Under the pieces are notes generated by a model. It did not search any database. It was given only the letters and a program-made list of their open reading frames with translations, and was not told the DNA's origin. Made by a program: the position numbers and the translations under genes. Shown here piece by piece: positions 1-12,800 of a stretch of 64,000 nucleotides of DNA. Each line of letters begins with the position of its first letter. Position 1 is the stretch's first letter. This DNA is from Xiphophorus maculatus (Eukaryota; Chordata; Actinopteri; Cyprinodontiformes; Poeciliidae), in contig NC_036450.1 of assembly GCF_002775205.1 (NCBI RefSeq), positions 10,396,979 to 10,460,978 of the forward strand. Direction: 5' to 3'.

Positions 1-791
1 CATGGCAAAGAGAGGGAAGAGAAAAGCCTCCCCTCTCTACATCCGGTCCTCCTTGATCAGAGGGAAGGAGCTTATATGGGGCAAAGGTCTCATAAAGTCA
101 GTTGCAGCCAATAGGTCCATTCCTTCAAATAACCAGGGCTGTCACAGGACTGAGTGAGGATTTAAGTCAGCTGCAAATTTCATCGCAAGGCTTACGAAAT
201 TACTTTTTAGTTGACATTGGATTTAATTTATTTCAGCATAAGGTGACACTAAAAATTTATTTGGGAAATGAGCTCCAGATAATATTATTTCATGGTAATG
301 AAATGATTACAATCACAAAATTGGCCTAAGTTTTATTTATTTATTTTTTTTAATATATGTAACCATTATCACTAAAAGAAATGTGCTTGTTTATTGAAGA
401 TAATAAGATAATCAAATAATTGGCACAACAAAATAAAGTCAAGGTTTTTGTCATGTCAAAATAATGAAATTACAAAATTGTTATCACGTTCAAAATTTCA
501 TTGTCTTGATATAATGAAAAAACTACGGAAGAGTATTGCTGTCACGCAGGGAAAAAAAAATTCGAGAGCTATCACGTTATAATACACTTCCGTAGAAAAC
601 TACTCAACTAAAGACTAGAAACATCAGAAATGGAAAATGGGTTCTGCGCATTATCCAATCAGTATCCGATTTTAGCAATGGTTTTTCATTGATCAGCAGT
701 ATCAACTGTCTACTGCTTAATAGAGCAAAAATTTCATCAGTTGAGTATTTGAGCAGTTCGATTAAGTGTCTTTTTGTACTGTATGCATCAG
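1..791. other. ank1 intron (left edge of window), no feature seen
   Basis: AT-rich sequence upstream of the first recognised ankyrin exon, ending in an acceptor (…tgcatcag at 783-791). No ankyrin exon could be found here, so the previous exon must be left of the window. The short open frames in it (102-329 on +, 604-960 on -) have no family resemblance and the second overlaps the real exon antisense. Confidence 0.7.
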
Positions 792-3700
792 AAAGTGGAG
801 ACTCCCCTCCATATGGCCTCCAGAGCAGGGCACTGTGAAGTGGCTCAGTTCCTGCTACAGAATGCAGCACAAGTGGATGCAAAGGCAAAGGTATCATCAT
901 TTGTACTTGTATTATTAAGAAAAGCACATTTTTTTTCTCATTAGTGGCTCCTTTTAGCATTCACAAAGACTTACATTTAGTTCAGGTTCTGAATATCAAG
1001 TTTGCATTGGCGCTGTGATTAATATTATCATTTAATTTGCTGTGTAAAACAATTTCAGCACTATTGTTATGCCCCTGCAGGATGACCAGACACCCCTACA
1101 CTGTGCGGCTCGGATGGGCCACAAGGAGTTGGTCAAGCTGCTCCTAGAGCACAAGGCTAACCCTGACTCAGCGACGACTGCAGGTCACACGCCTTTACAC
1201 ATCGCTGCACGTGAAGGACACGTCCACACCATACGGATATTATTAGACGCAGGAGCTCAACAAGTAAAGATGACAAAGGTGGGGTAGATTATGAAATCAT
1301 GGTGTCACATTCTGCAGTGTCAGTGTGCAAATGTATCTGTCAAACATTTGTCGTGTGTTTCGTTTTTCCCGTCTCTGGAGCAGAAAGGTTTCACTCCTCT
1401 CCACGTAGCTTCTAAATATGGAAAAGTGGATGTAGCGGAGCTTCTTCTGGAAAGAGGCGCCAATTCAAATGCAGCAGGGAAAGTGAGTCATTGCTTAACT
1501 CCTGTACCTCAATAGTCAAACCTTAGTGAGGAAATGTTGCTTTATCTGCTTTTTACCATAGTTTGTGTCCCATACATGCATACATGTTTCTGTGTCATAT
1601 TTGTGTATGTACATCTCTAGGTTTATATATGTTTACATGTGTATATGTGTGTGGTTGACAGAACGGTCTGACACCCCTTCATGTGGCCGTGCATCACAAC
1701 AACCTGGATGTTGTTAAACTCCTGGTCAGCAAGGGAGGATCTGCACACAGCACTGCCCGAGTAAGATGCTCACCGATGAGTGTGCACATGCTCACACAAG
1801 CCCTCAGCTTATGGGGAAACTCTTGAACCTGTCCTTGTACTTGCTAGAGCTCTTTTACAGAAGCATTCAAGTATTTACTGTGTGTTGCACTCGGACAGGC
1901 GTTCCAAAGACCAATGTCCATGCTGGTGTGTGTGCCTTTGTCTATTTCTCCAGAACGGTTACACTCCTCTGCACATAGCTGCCAAGCAGAACCAGGTGGA
2001 GGTGGCCAGTGTTCTGCTTCAGAATGGAGCGTCCCCAAATGCAGAGTCCCTCCAAGGCATCACGCCCTTGCACCTGGCTTCACAGGAGGGGCGGCCCGAT
2101 ATTGTGGCTCTGCTCATCTCCAAACAGGCAAATGTAAACTTAGGAAACAAGGTAGGGTAAAATGGAACTAAATGTTTATCTCTTGTATTTTAATATACAA
2201 AAGGTGCTAAAGGAGGCAAGCTAAACTGAACTTGGCTGGTTCTTTTTTGCTGTTGCTTTTCAGAATGGACTGACTCCTTTGCATCTCGTAGCTCAGGAGG
2301 GTCATGTGGGCATCGCAGACACTTTGGTCAAACAGGGCGCATCCGTTTATGCTGCTTCACGGGTAATTCACACCACCGGACAAGGGCATGGGTTGGCAAG
2401 ATTCGTTGGATCTGATAAAATACAGAGACTGACATCAGAATCTGAGAGTGGGATCATTAGCTCATTAAACAATATGCTGCTTCATAGTTCTGTGCCTAAT
2501 TCTCATTTTTGACAGAGGTCAAAACTGAGAAAAGGGACTTGAGATGAAGGAAAGTCTATCAGTCGGATTCATTGTTTTCATAAGTAGAGGTGCTAACCAA
2601 GACGATGTTAACCGTAGCAATGTTACGGAGGAGAAAAGAATTGGAAATGGAAATTAAAACAGTTGGTTTTTTAAAAGATTCTTTTTAAATGTAATATGTT
2701 AAATAAGATTTAAGCCTGAAACTACTTGATTTAATTTGATAACCTAAAGAAAGGCAGCATCACCAGCATACTAAATAATAGGCATTCAATAAAATTAGGA
2801 TTTTTCAGGCATGAGAGACTTAAACTGCGTCTCCAGCACAAAGGCTTGGCTTGGGCTTGAAAAATGTGAACTGTAATTTCTGTAATACAGAATGAGCCAT
2901 TTGAACATAATGGATCGTCATCAGATGGCATTTTTTTTTTCATAGCCAGTGACATGATCATATTAACTATAGCAATGTTTTTTAAGGAGTAGGTAAATGG
3001 TACAGCTGAGACATAATCTGCACTTTTTTGGTGAAATTCAAAAGCTGTGAATAATCTTTACTGTCATTTTGTTATTTTTACACTGTGTGAAACATTTAGG
3101 CAAATATGTAGGCTTTTGGAAATAGGCAAAATGACAATAGCTAACAGAACTACAAACATATTTAAATAGGAAAGTATTCATGTCGATGTGCTCATTAGTT
3201 ATTATGTTTTATAATTGAATTATAAATTATAAAACACACCTTCTTATTTGTCAAGAAGGTGTGTCCTGTTTAGATAATGCATCTTTTGTTGCCATGTCTG
3301 AATCATTTTAGATTTATTAATCATGTTGAATCAGGCAATTAGAAACTATTCATAAAGTCTTTCTTATCTTCCCTCAGATGGGCTATACCCCACTCCATGT
3401 GGCCTGTCACTATGGAAACATAAAGATGGTGAAGTTTCTTCTGCAGCAGCAGGCTCATGTGAATGCCAAAACAAGGGTAAAACTCTTATGCTAACTTTAA
3501 GAGCTAAGAACTTTGCTTTATGTCTTTATACTTTTGAATGAATGTACATTTGTTGTTTGTATTCCTGCAGATGGGCTACACCCCTCTGCACCAAGCAGCT
3601 CAACAGGGCCACACTGACATTGTGACTTTACTACTAAAACATGGAGCCATGCCTAATGAGATCACATCAGTAAGATATTCAAATATTTTTTTTATTTACC

Positions 3701-3896
3701 TGCACCTAACAGTTTTGAATTCCAAACTCTGCATAGAAATTAAATATGCTGATATTTTATATGGAAAAGGAGAAAATTCCTGAAGTATATTTCTATATTG
3801 CAGAATGGGACATCTCCTCTTGGCATCGCTAAGCGATTGGGTTATATTTCTGTCATCGATGTGCTAAAGCTGGTTACAGAGGAGTCTGTTTCCGCT
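792..3896 (+). other. ank1: ank1 exons for the last ~11 ankyrin repeats
   Basis: Nine exons encode residues 1-361 of the visible protein. Seven are 99 bp (exactly one 33-residue repeat) or nearly so (93 bp for the last), and two are 198 bp (two repeats). All junctions are phase 0, so each exon is a portable repeat unit. The TPLH core with following helices recurs in every unit, for example [22 protein letters not shown] and [11 protein letters not shown]. The last repeat ([14 protein letters not shown]) is the degenerate capping repeat seen at the end of ankyrin stacks. This solenoid is the surface that binds membrane proteins. Confidence 0.93.
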
Positions 3897-6800
3897 GTGA
3901 GTAACGCATCACCCTCTGTGTGCAATGATTTAAAAATCAAGCTTCAAAATTAGGTTCACTGCAAAAATGTAACTTTTTTAATCAAATTCTTGGAAAAAAA
4001 TTGAATGCAATGTTTCCTTTCTCTACTCCCACCATTCATCTTACTTTTAATCTCTGTTTGGTTTTTCACAGATGACCACAGAGAAACATCGGATGAGCTT
4101 TCCTGAGACAGTAGATGAAATTTTGGATGTTTCTGAAGATGAAGGTATGTTTTCTGTTAGAATTATGTTACATCATGCAGTTTTCAGCATCTTTCACAGT
4201 CATTGGCATCACAGTAAATGGATGTTATATCTAGTCATCAGTTAAACATGTTTTCTTTCAGGTTTTAAATTTATTGCACACTTATATTCCATAGAAATAG
4301 GAAATCACTGACATTGTAATTGCAGTTCCTAATCACCACAGCTTTAGAAAAAAAGAAATTATTTTTTTAAGTTTGAATCTTGCACTTTATCAAATTTTTG
4401 TTTCGTTTGTTTTTTTTAAGATAATTTTATGATGTTTCAACTATGTGTACCTTTTAATTATTGTTTTGAATGCTGTACTGTATGGCCTCTGGGCCATATC
4501 TCACTCAAAAAGTAGATTTTATCTCAAGTTTTTGTAGAAATGCACATTTTTGTATTAGAATCGTTCAGTGTTATTGATAATTGTGGCTTCAATGATTTTA
4601 TAGTTAAAAAAGAATTTTCTAACGTAAGCTTTGTTTCTCCCTTAAATAATTATGATTTTCCAAAGTGTGATTAATTTGTTTTTCACTCATCTTTGCCAAG
4701 TATGCCAATAATTGTGGAGAGTGCTGTTGCTTTTATTGTGTTTATTTCCAACTTTTCCTTATTTAGCTAGAGGAAAACCTCATGGGAAATATAAAAAATG
4801 CCACCATAGATATTTGTTTATATGCATACAGTTTATAACCTTTCCTTCTATTTGTTTTGTAGGAGTTTGCCAGCTAACTTTAGGTATGATTGTATCCGTT
4901 TCTCTGCCTTGTCCAGTCCGGTGGCTAGTGAATGTGTGCCGTCATCGCAGTTACTTTCATTATCTCTGTGTGTCACTAATTGTCTTTCTAATTATTCTTT
5001 GTATTTCAACTCCAGCACTGTTTTCTTGTCTTTATCCTCATCCTCTCTATTGTATCTCTGTTCTTTTTTTCTATTCCAGCTTCTTCAGAAATTTATTGAA
5101 AAAATATTATTCCTGCTTTTCATCAGCATGTGTAAATGTCTCATTTTGCTTTCACCGGCGCCCGATGCAATTTTTAATGGGTTTATTATGGACGGCATTC
5201 CAATTCGTCAAAAGCGGCTCTCTTCCAATATAATGTTGCTCTTCTTTTTGCAACTTAATTGACCCACTAGCTAATTAAGCACATGCTGTGCAGCAGCTGC
5301 GACTTTCCTGAAAGCAACACACAACCCCATTTGCTGTTTGATATGAGCGCAGGCAGTTGCACATCAGCCTTGTTTTTCAAACCTCTTAGTCTTGTTTAAT
5401 GTTTTTGGCGTTTGCGGAACAGCCTGTCCTGATGGATGTCTGTAAACATCTCTGTCTGTTTAAGTGCCTAATTTAGAAGTCATACATATTATTTCCAATA
5501 TTATTTCTGTTTAATAACTGAGTTGTTTTCTCCTACACAGAACCACGTTATTTCATCCTTAACCAGCATGCTCACAAACAACCAGCTGTCACCAGGTTGC
5601 CTTGCAGTCTCCCTTCCATGCAGTGTACTAAGCTCTCCTAATGATCACTGTCTTACCACTCTTCTTTTTTCCACTTCTGTAGTTTCCATTTGTTCTCAGT
5701 GTTGTTGGTTTGACTCCATTGTTACTACAATGTTTACAGTTGCCTTGTGGCCGTTGTTCTCTGTGGTTTCTCTAAGGCGAAGGGATGTGAAAGAGATGTA
5801 TTACCAACTATCTTAACCTTTTGGATAAAATCAGCTGAAATCATTGACATTTAAGTGTTATAGATATGTTTTTAAAATACACAAACAATTAATTACATTG
5901 GCATGCATCTATATATATATTTTTTCCTTGCTATAGAAAATTTGTAGAATTTGGGAGATGAGATCGGCCACCATTTTGCATGGGCTACCTTGTTCTTTCT
6001 CCTAATCCTGTTCTCTTTACAACCAGTTTCTTTTACCTTTTGAGATTTTTTTTGTCTTTACTTTTCAGCCTTCCTCTTCCTTTTTATTGTATCAACAGGA
6101 GATGAATTGCTCGGGCTGGATGGAGCACGCTACTTGAAACTTGATGACTTCAAAGACCAGGATGATGATTTTCTCTCCCCAAAGAAAACCCTCAGAGATT
6201 TTGAGGGTGGGACGGGAACCACGTAAGTCAGGTTTCTGAGGTTTAAACCACACATGCTGATTAAATTAGATATTTTTTGCTTCAAAGCTAAGGTTATGCA
6301 GATGGTTACTGTTTAAGGGCGTCGCCGTTCAGTGGATAGATTGTTAGTTTCTCTACATGTTGAATCAGATTTCTGGACTTGTTTTTATCAAACAGTATGC
6401 GCTATCGTTAACCAAAACTTCATCAAAAGTTTAGTTCAACCAAGTTTACGACCTTGTAAGGATTACAAACTGGTCTTTTATTTATGACTAGTTAGAAATC
6501 AGATTCTGTTAGCTCTACCATTATTGTCTGTCTATATATAAAACATTAGCATTGCTTGTACATTTGAATGCCACTGTATATTTTGTCATAATACATAACA
6601 TCATGCATTCCTGTTGAGAGCAAGCATGCATATGGTTGTTCTTGACAATTAGATACAGAAAACATAATTACCTAACTAATATTTTATTGCATAGCAATAT
6701 TAAGTCGCTGTGTTCTGCCTTTGATTTTCCTGATTTCCTCCCTCGCAGGCCATACTCCCCTGCTATTCCCAGGATTCCTTGTGTGTCCCCGGAGACAGTG

Positions 6801-9800
6801 CAGCTCGACCAGGTAGCCTTCAGCTTCATTCACATTTAACAAGCTTATGTTCCTCAATAAAATATTATTTTAAAAAGGTTTTTCTGGCTGTTTCTGTCCT
6901 TTCTTTACATTTCTTACATTATGGAGCATTTTTAATCATTTTATTTTCTTCCTTGTTCCTTTTCTGGATCTTAATATTTACCATTCGTGGTTGTGTATGT
7001 TTTTTTTTATTTATTATTATTGTTCTCAGCACACGCCCATCCCTTTACCAAAAGAGTATGATGAGGATTCTCTTATCCCGAGTAGTCCAGCTACAGAAAC
7101 CTCAGACAATGTCAGCCCTGTGGCCAGCCCCATTCACACAGGGTGGGTTAATCAATTAATAATCCTTAATTGCTTATTTTAAAAGCTCTTATCAGTACTA
7201 TTGCATTAAAACCACCTGTCACCCAACAATGCCCAGGTTTCTGGTGAGTTTCATGGTGGATGCACGTGGAGGTTCTATGCGAGGAAGCAGGCACCACGGC
7301 TTGCGGGTGATCATCCCTCCCCGCACCTGCGCCGCACCGACACGCATCACCTGCCGTCTTGTGAAACCCCAGAAACTGACGACGCCTCCTCCACTGGTAG
7401 AGGGAGAGGGCTTGGCTAGTCGCATCATCTCCCTGGGACCCTCCAGTATGCAGTTTCTGGGGTGAGTCGAACTTGTCAGTTTGTGCTCAGGAGTCTTAAA
7501 GTTTGCAATTTTAAGTATTTCTCAAATATGAGGAGGTGAATTGAGGAAATAGCATTTTCATAATTACAAATGTTTTCACAATAAATGTTCATCCATTCAT
7601 CCATTGCTTTTCACTCTCTGGCTTTTGCAGGCTTCAAATTTAAAGGCAGACCATAGTAAAGAAATATCTATCGCAAAGTTGGAACGATGTTGTGGATAAA
7701 AAAAAATAATAATTCTGGAAATTATAATCTAGAAAGTTTGGATATTTGACCTGAAAAATGTACAGGAACAAGTGTCAAATGAAGGTTTACATGCAAATAT
7801 GCCTGCCCACAACAGACCATCCCTGCCCAATCAATTATTTTTTTTATCAATTAATAAACATAATAAAACTTTTTTTATACATTTCTAACATCTGCATCAA
7901 TTAAAACTTGTTTTTAGTCCACAAAAGCATTTTTAAGTTTTTATTTTTATTGTTTGAAACTTTTTAATGTCTTATTTTAAGTATTGTTTGTGTTTAAATG
8001 CACTAAGTCACACATAATACTATGTGTGACTTAGTGCAGTCTCTTGCATGTGACTTCACATACAAGTGAAGTCAAAACATTAATTTTGTCTTCTAAATTA
8101 ATGAAGACAAATTAATTGTCAACAACTATATCTAATATAGCTGTTTCTATATCTAATATAGTTGTTTCTATATCTAATATAGTTGTTGGGGTATATTAGA
8201 TAACGAGTAACCATTTTGTCCTTGACATTAGAAGCAGGGAGAAGGAGCAAGCATAAGGACTTCAGCCAGTTTGACCAGACACATTTCTGTGGCTATACGG
8301 CTGATTCAGAGAATCTCCATATTGAGTTGTTGTTCTTGGTTTGCAGAACTCAGTATCTTTCAAAAATGTTCCTGTGAATGAGCAATGATGCTCAGACAGG
8401 ACTCATTAAGACAAGTGGAGAGTGAAGAGTGGCCCGTGTGGTTTGATCCATTATCGGCTAGGCGAGCTATTCTGGCTCAATTAAGGAATGATCACAAGAA
8501 CAACAAACATCCTTATTTCAGTTTTCTCTTCAAATTTTGCCTCTCTGACCTCTACCAAAGAGTTCTATTTAGAGTTCTGCTAAGAACCCCCAGTGATCCC
8601 AGAATGCAATACAGAATGATATCCATACCTATTCTCTATGAGAAGTTAATGCTCTAAACAAGTCAATGCTGGTTGCAATAAAAACGTTCTAGAACAGACA
8701 GTGTTCTGCAGTTTGTTACGGCATTCTGGTCATAATGTTGTGGTCTATTACTCAGACTTTGGACGGTGTTGTTGGTCCGTTCATTTTGGTTTGTTGTAAT
8801 TCCTACAATGTCCTTGTGATTTCCTCAATTGTCCTTGTTTTCAGCTCTCACCACCCACATTCTTCTCCTCTTTCCTCTCACCTATCATCCCTGCAGATCC
8901 TCCTCTGCTCATGCTTGTCACTGGTCTGGTTGTGCTTTGTTTGCCTCTGAATTCTCTTTGCCTTTGCTTTACTGAGGTCTTTGTTCATTACAGAAGTATA
9001 TTGTATTATTCTATTGAAAAACAAGAATTTCTTAAACCAGTACAAATATATAATTGCCTCTAATTCACTGAAGACTCTTGATTCAAACTGAAAAGTTTAT
9101 AAAGACGTTGAAGGCTTTTAAAAGCACTTTTTATCTTTACAGGCCTGTCATAGTGGAAATCCCCCACTTTGCCTCATTGGCCCGTGGGGACCGGGAGCTT
9201 GTGGTCCTACGAAGTGAAAACGGCTCCGTTTGGAAAGAGCATCGCAATCGCTATGGAGATGAAGTGCTAGAAACCATTTTGAATGGCATGGATGAAGGTC
9301 AGTTTCATTTGAACAGGTACTGTTTTCCACAGCAACTTGCATGTTCTCAGAAAAGTCACTTGTCAGCTTGAGATGCAACCCTCAAAGGAAACTTTCTCAG
9401 GGCCACTGCCTCAGAAAACTTTGAAAGTCAGCTGCTCCTGATTTACATTAAACTGATAAAAATCCATCGTTTTGCCTCCCTCTGACCTTTGTTCACTTTG
9501 CTGTAGACTTGGAGAGTCAAGAGGAGCTGGAGAAGAAGAGGATACGTCGAATCATCTCCACCGACTTCCCCCTCTACTTTGCTGTAGTCTCTCGCATTCA
9601 GCAGGAAAGTGATCTTATCGGCCCTGAAGGTGGCCGGCTCACCAGCAAGCTGGTGCCCCATGTGGAAGCAATCTTCCCTGAGACGGCTGTTACCAAGAGA
9701 GTGAGGCTGGGATTGCAGGTAAAAAAATTGGAAGACATTTCTGCAGAAATGCATAGAGAAATAACTCCTTGGATATTTGATGTTTCACACTGTCTTGGAG

Positions 9801-12800
9801 AGAGAGAAACTTTGTGGTCTGTAGTGGCACATTTACCTGCTGGCTTAATGTTGCCTTTCATTGATTTATGTTTTTGAGCTGCTCTTTTGAGCAAATAAGG
9901 GAATACACTACACTTTTAGTTTTTAGGACTCATGTTGACACTGTGCTGCCCTCTTAAGAATATCTAAGCATCGTAAGTCACTTCTTTTCTCAGCTGTAAA
10001 TCGGCGTCTCAACCTTTCTGTTTCAAGCACAAGATTAAGAAATTTGCCAAACTCTTAGCTAATACCCCTTTTGACAAATCTAACGCAACACATGCACTAG
10101 AGTCTAAAAATAAACAAATAACAACTGGTCACTCTATACAATAGTTATTCCTGGTTGCAGTGAACATGAAATAAGTGTGTGAACAAGTGTACATTTCAAA
10201 TAGCTTGTTTAAACTGCAGTCCTGAATATAAAACCATATGATGGACTATAAAACCAGTACAAGGCACCAGACATGCAATCTTTTTTGTTGTACATAACAT
10301 GGGCTTTCATTGTATTTTTTTTCTTTGTTTGTTTTGGTTACATTCCTTATTAACATTTTTTTTGTCTTGATAACAGTCAATGTAAAATAAATTGCATGAG
10401 TCTGCATTTTGCTTTGCCTTACATTGGTTTGTTTTATGTTTTGCTTTTATCCAGCCGTCCGTCTCTCCTCAGTTGCCTGATTTAAGTTGTGAGCCACACT
10501 GACTGAGCTGATGCACTGGTCTGAGTTGGGTCAGATGTGAAATATGACTTTGTTGCATGTGTGAGTATGGCTGTGAGCTTGTTGTTTCAGTTTATTGCAC
10601 ATTTTTTCTTAAGTTCACTTTTAGCACTAATCCCACACTTATCCTTTGAAACTTGATACGCTGGTTTTCTTTATTTTCCTATTTTTTTTCTCTCTCTCCT
10701 GCAGTCATGTTTTTTTCTGGGTTTTCATAAGAATGTTTTGTCCCCCTGAATAAATTTCAGGCACAACCAATCCCTGATGAACTGCTAACTAGGCAGCTGG
10801 GAAACCAGGCAACCTTCAGCCCGGTGGTTACAATCGAACCCCGGCGGCGCAAGTTCCACCGTCCAATTGGTCTGCGCATTCCTTTACCTCCATCCTGGAG
10901 GGAAAGTCCACGTGATGCAGGGGAAGGAGACACCACCAGCTTGCGCCTTCTCTGCAGTGTTATAGGTACTGTTTAAAAAAAAAAGTCCAACTTCGAATTG
11001 CTAAGGACTGTAGGAAGCTGTGTCTTTGCAGATTAAACTCACTGTTTGTTTTTGTTACTTAGGTGGAACAGCTCCAGCTCAGTGGGAGGACATTACTGGA
11101 ACCACCAAGCTGATGTACGCGAGTAACTGTGCCAGTTTCACCACCAACGTGTCTGCAAGGTAAGCAACTCAGCATGAACTTTGTGAAAAGAAAAATTTTC
11201 TTTACCACCCTTTTTTTCTCCATTTTTATGTGCAAACATTTAGTTTCTACTGGCTTGAATCATTTGTTCTTCTTTCCCATCCAGATTCTGGCTGGCAGAC
11301 TGTCCTCGTACAGCAGAGGCAGTGACCTTTGCCAACTTGTTGTACAAGGAGCTCATGGCAGTCCCATACATGGCCAAATTTGTCATTTTTGCAAAGATGA
11401 ATGAAGCTCGGGAAGGTCGATTGCGTTGCTACTGCATGACAGATGACAAGATGGACAAGACTCTGGAACTGCATGAAAACTTCTCAGAGGTGGCCCGAAG
11501 TCGAGATATCGAGGTAAGTGCAAAGGAGAACAGTAATCACGCTGACAGAAAGAAAAAGTGGCAAAGAATTGACTTTTTTTTATGTTCTCCCTTATTTTAC
11601 TTTTCAGTCTCAGAGATGTACATTTTAGAAATGTATGTAAAAGTGGATGGTCATAGCCTGCTTGTTTTCTAACATTGGCATGGTTTTCACAGCTTATGGA
11701 GGGCATGCCACTGCACCTGGAGTGTTCTGGGAATTTAGTGCCCATCCGGAAGGCCACTCAGCAGCCTCGCAGCTTCAGCTTCCAGGCCTTCAGAGACAAC
11801 AGACTGCCTGTTTCTGTCAAGGTCTGTCTTTATGTGGCTGCTCACTTGCCTAACTTTCTATCACTTACCATTCATTCCATTTGGTTTTTGTTTTTATTTT
11901 AGTTAGTTTTGGGGTTTAACACACCAAGGATCCTTTCTACAGATGATCAGTATTCTTTCCAGATTACTTATTGATTAACAGACACTTAATTATGAACCTG
12001 ACAGTAACTCTTTTTAATGGTGTCAATATCATGTACAAATGTATAGCAGGGAGTGCTATTGAAACAAAAAGACTATTGAAAAATTGATGATGCAAACAAT
12101 AAAAGTTGAATTTATGCCAACTGTATAATAGGATTTGCTCTGTAATATTATATGGAGAACATGTGACATTTAATTATTTTTTTGCCTTTATTGTGAATTT
12201 AGCATTATCAATTTAAAAATAAAGCCTGTCGTTTATCATAGAATTATACAATTACTTGGACATACTGTTGGAAAAGTTTGGTGAAAAAAACGAATAAATT
12301 TGAATGATCAGGACTGAGGCAGGATAGCAGTTTTGTCAGATATCAGATTTCTCCTAACATGTTCTAGCTTTCAAAGCCAGAATGTGTTAAAACTCAAGTC
12401 CATTCAAATATTATATTTTTCTATGTAACACTGAAATCTTTGAACCGTTGATATTTGACATTTGACATTGGACATTCACATCGCAGATCGCTGTGAAATG
12501 ATGTTTAATGTCTGGGGAAAACTTGGGAAACCGCAGAGGATATAGTTCTCTACTGCATCAGAGATTCTCACAGAACCACCATTAAAGTTTTAACACCCAT
12601 TATTTGTGTGACTTCATACTGACAAGCTGTTAAATTGTTGACACTTTTTTATGAAGCAGTATACTTAGTTTTTAAATGAACATCCTCCAGACACAATAGT
12701 GGAGCGAAAACTGTGTCACTACAAAGAAAAAGAACAAAACCAACTAAAAGAGAAACTTTTCTAAAGTTGAACAGAAATGCTTTTTTATTTTTATTTATAA

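Noticed and set aside
4712..5262. Two overlapping open frames of 146-173 codons in an ank1 intron
   Set aside because: Low-complexity Phe/Cys/Ser/Leu composition from pyrimidine-rich DNA; no domain, no promoter, no phase-compatible splice pair.
8240..8660. Possible extra coding block in the ank1 intron after 7461
   Set aside because: It contains a 90-codon open frame but does not resemble ankyrin, and the flanking exons already join in phase with continuous ZU5 sequence. Probably an unclassified mobile fragment.
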